64,000 nucleotides of DNA from Struthio camelus (lineage: Eukaryota > Chordata > Aves > Struthioniformes > Struthionidae). The notes below the pieces were generated by a model. It ran no database searches. It was not told where the DNA came from and saw only the letters and a list, made by a program, of their open reading frames with translations. Location of the stretch: contig NC_090982.1 in the NCBI RefSeq assembly GCF_040807025.1, positions 30,743,514-30,807,513 on the forward strand. Direction: 5' to 3'. Position numbers and translations under genes: made by a program. Shown piece by piece: positions 62,166 through 64,000 of this stretch. The number at the start of each line of letters is the position of its first letter. Positions within the stretch are counted from its first letter, which is position 1.

Positions 62166-64000
62166 ACCCAACTAAAATGTACTGGTCATGCAGCTGTGTC
62201 AACAAGGTCTATACAAATGCATTTCACCTCATTTACTGCAGGCCAGAACTACAGAGTCTGTCAGATACTGTGCTTCAGCTGTTGTACAGTAGAATGCTGA
62301 GCCCCAGTCTAAGCCCTGGAAGTTAACAGAAGTTAATAACACTGAAAGAGCAATACTTTGAGATGAAAGGAACAGCTTATAATTACGACCCTTTTGTGCT
62401 GGGAAAACTCTTTAAAGCCCACAGGTTTTGAGCTTACACTTCAGAAACCAAGAGCTGGATCATCTTCCTCTCTCCCTGTTGCTCCACGAAAAAACATCTG
62501 GAAGTATAACCCATCAGTATTCTAATTCCATTTCATTCCTTTGTGGAAAGAGGACTTAAGCAGGGGAAGGTGTGTGCGTGTGGGTTTTTTTTTTTTTTTT
62601 AGTAAACACAGAACAACACAGAGGAGGTCCTCAACACGCTCCGCTAAGGCTGCAGAATGCTACAACTGAAATCATCCATGTGGAACACGGTAGGTCTGCA
62701 TGTGAAGATTGACTCAATGCTTCAGAAAGGATATATTTTCTCTTATAGGACTGGAAGAAATAGTGAAGTAAAGTGCCTTATTTCATCTAGCACTGCCTGT
62801 CTTGTCTGTCTTCTATATCCTTCCATTAGTTACTTAAAGATTAGCTGCTCTGAACAAGAGGTCTGAAAGGATGCCTAAAACACTGCTCTGCTGAAAGATA
62901 GCATTTTTTTAAATGTGATGAACCATCCTATTTCTGAGAACTCCGCATTTTATAAAAATGTTAACAAAGCACAAGCTATACAGCGTTCAACCATAGTGCT
63001 GATAAAACATAGTAACAGCTGCTAGTTGTATGAGTTTCTTTTTGGTCCATAAAACTTTATCCAGGGCTGATTCAATGAAATATGTTTCAGCTTGGAGATG
63101 TTTTCTCAACATGTACAGAACAGACGGAAATAGCTGGGTCTGGAAGGGCTCCTTTCTCATTCTGATTAAAATTAGTTAAAACTGAGAAGAATTGGACCAT
63201 GTTTGCTGATTGTAGAAATATGTACAAATTGTACTAAAATACAGGAGTGCTCAAACTTCTCTAAGCAATAACAACTTAGATTTTAGGGATGCTGGCAGTT
63301 AGACCTACCACCCACTAATGAGTTTCTCAGCGTTTTCTCAAAATCAGCCTACATCGTCCTCATTAAGGTAAGTGGTTCTTGTTCATTCTAGGGAATTCTT
63401 TTAATGAACAGCTGATACAGATGCTTGCGCATGTGCAGCAGTTCTTCTCCCTGCATGTACAAAACTTCAGAAAGAGGCATAAAGAATATCAGTTAAAACA
63501 CACTCCTCAGCACTATGCGGAACCTCTCAGTTAGTGTCTGAACGGAAAACATTTGAAAAACAGGGAGAAAGGACAATCTGTATCTCTCTATAATACTAGC
63601 AATAACCAAGTTAAGGTATTGGGTCATTATTTCATCTCAGTAATCCTACATACCGCAGACACTGTAGTCTCTCTGGAATTTGGAACTGTAATGGTCTGTG
63701 CAAATATTCCTTTTACTTTCCATCTGTGTAGGATCACATTGAAAGTCTACTTCTCAGGTCCGAATAAAACCTCAGGCCCTCAAATTAAGTAAAATTCTAA
63801 TTCATTAACTTTTGTGCAATTATGACAGAACCCCATACATTTGCCACTGTGTAGTCCCCAAAGGATCCCCATTCCACTTAGGGCCCCAAATTTAGGGTTT
63901 ACTTGAAAATAGGAAACCTTTTAATAATTTGGAGTTTTGCTGAGAAATGTTTCATCAAGGAGTAAGTCACAGCTTTCAGAAAACTAGATAAGCAGATAAG
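62166..64000. other. Non-coding stretch, no gene seen
   Basis: Contains a T16 run at 62585 and small frames only. If the minus-strand terminal exon at 59.5-60.4 kb is real, this would be intron of that gene; nothing here proves it. Confidence 0.45.
62585..62600 (+). repeat. Poly-T run (16 T) after a GT-rich patch
   Basis: A 16-base T homopolymer preceded by GGTGTGTGCGTGTGGG. Confidence 0.9.

Noticed and set aside
11826..62600. A and T homopolymers of 13-17 bases as retrocopy tails
   Set aside because: None has an adjoining pol III SINE, processed-gene body or flanking duplication that I could see, so they are treated as mononucleotide repeats.
1..64000. CRISPR arrays, operons, tRNA or rRNA genes, endogenous retroviral genes
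   Set aside because: Looked for by eye on both strands. No regularly spaced repeats, no gene strings, no tRNA A/B boxes in pair, and no gag/pol-like frames were recognised.

Overview
This window looks like gene-poor nuclear DNA from a bird or another sauropsid. The main evidence is two 5'-truncated CR1 LINE fragments: one sense at about 61.84-62.17 kb that keeps its ATTCTGTG-type 3' end, and one antisense at about 12.20-12.35 kb. Two more diverged pieces, at 3.1 and 46.0 kb, resemble an old repeat common in reptiles and birds. I see no Alu, B1, L1 or other mammal-specific repeats, no bacterial operon structure, and low repeat density in AT-rich sequence. Bird is my preferred call; turtle or crocodilian DNA is not excluded.

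No protein-coding gene can be supported. The open frames are short, scattered over both strands, lack recognisable domains, and often run through microsatellites, pyrimidine-rich tracts or CR1 sequence. The window is best read as an intergenic or large-intron landscape with one clear promoter-like landmark and one possible gene end.

Layout: 0-12 kb is AT-rich with small repeats, an old interspersed repeat and a MIR-like remnant. At 13.5-14.25 kb lies the best candidate conserved regulatory element, dense in homeodomain/POU/SOX-like words and retained CpGs. From 14 to 31 kb it is mostly featureless, except for a perfect 93-bp tandem duplication at 21.18-21.37 kb. Candidate regulatory blocks occur near 31.7-32.6 and 38.7-39.0 kb. 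The strongest landmark is the CpG island at about 50.5-51.7 kb, flanked on the right by a possible conserved block containing an imperfect dyad (13 of 14 bp paired) and by a good CTCF-like motif at 52.68 kb. At 56.61-56.67 kb, 54 bp of unbroken pyrimidine/purine alternation contains a 26-bp perfect palindrome. At 59.5-60.4 kb the minus strand looks like the 3' end of a transcript whose body would lie to the right.

No undescribed enzymatic or defence system is visible. The observations worth following are regulatory and structural: the CpG island with its dyad, the candidate enhancers, the Z-DNA/cruciform tract, the recent duplication, and the possible terminal exon on the minus strand.
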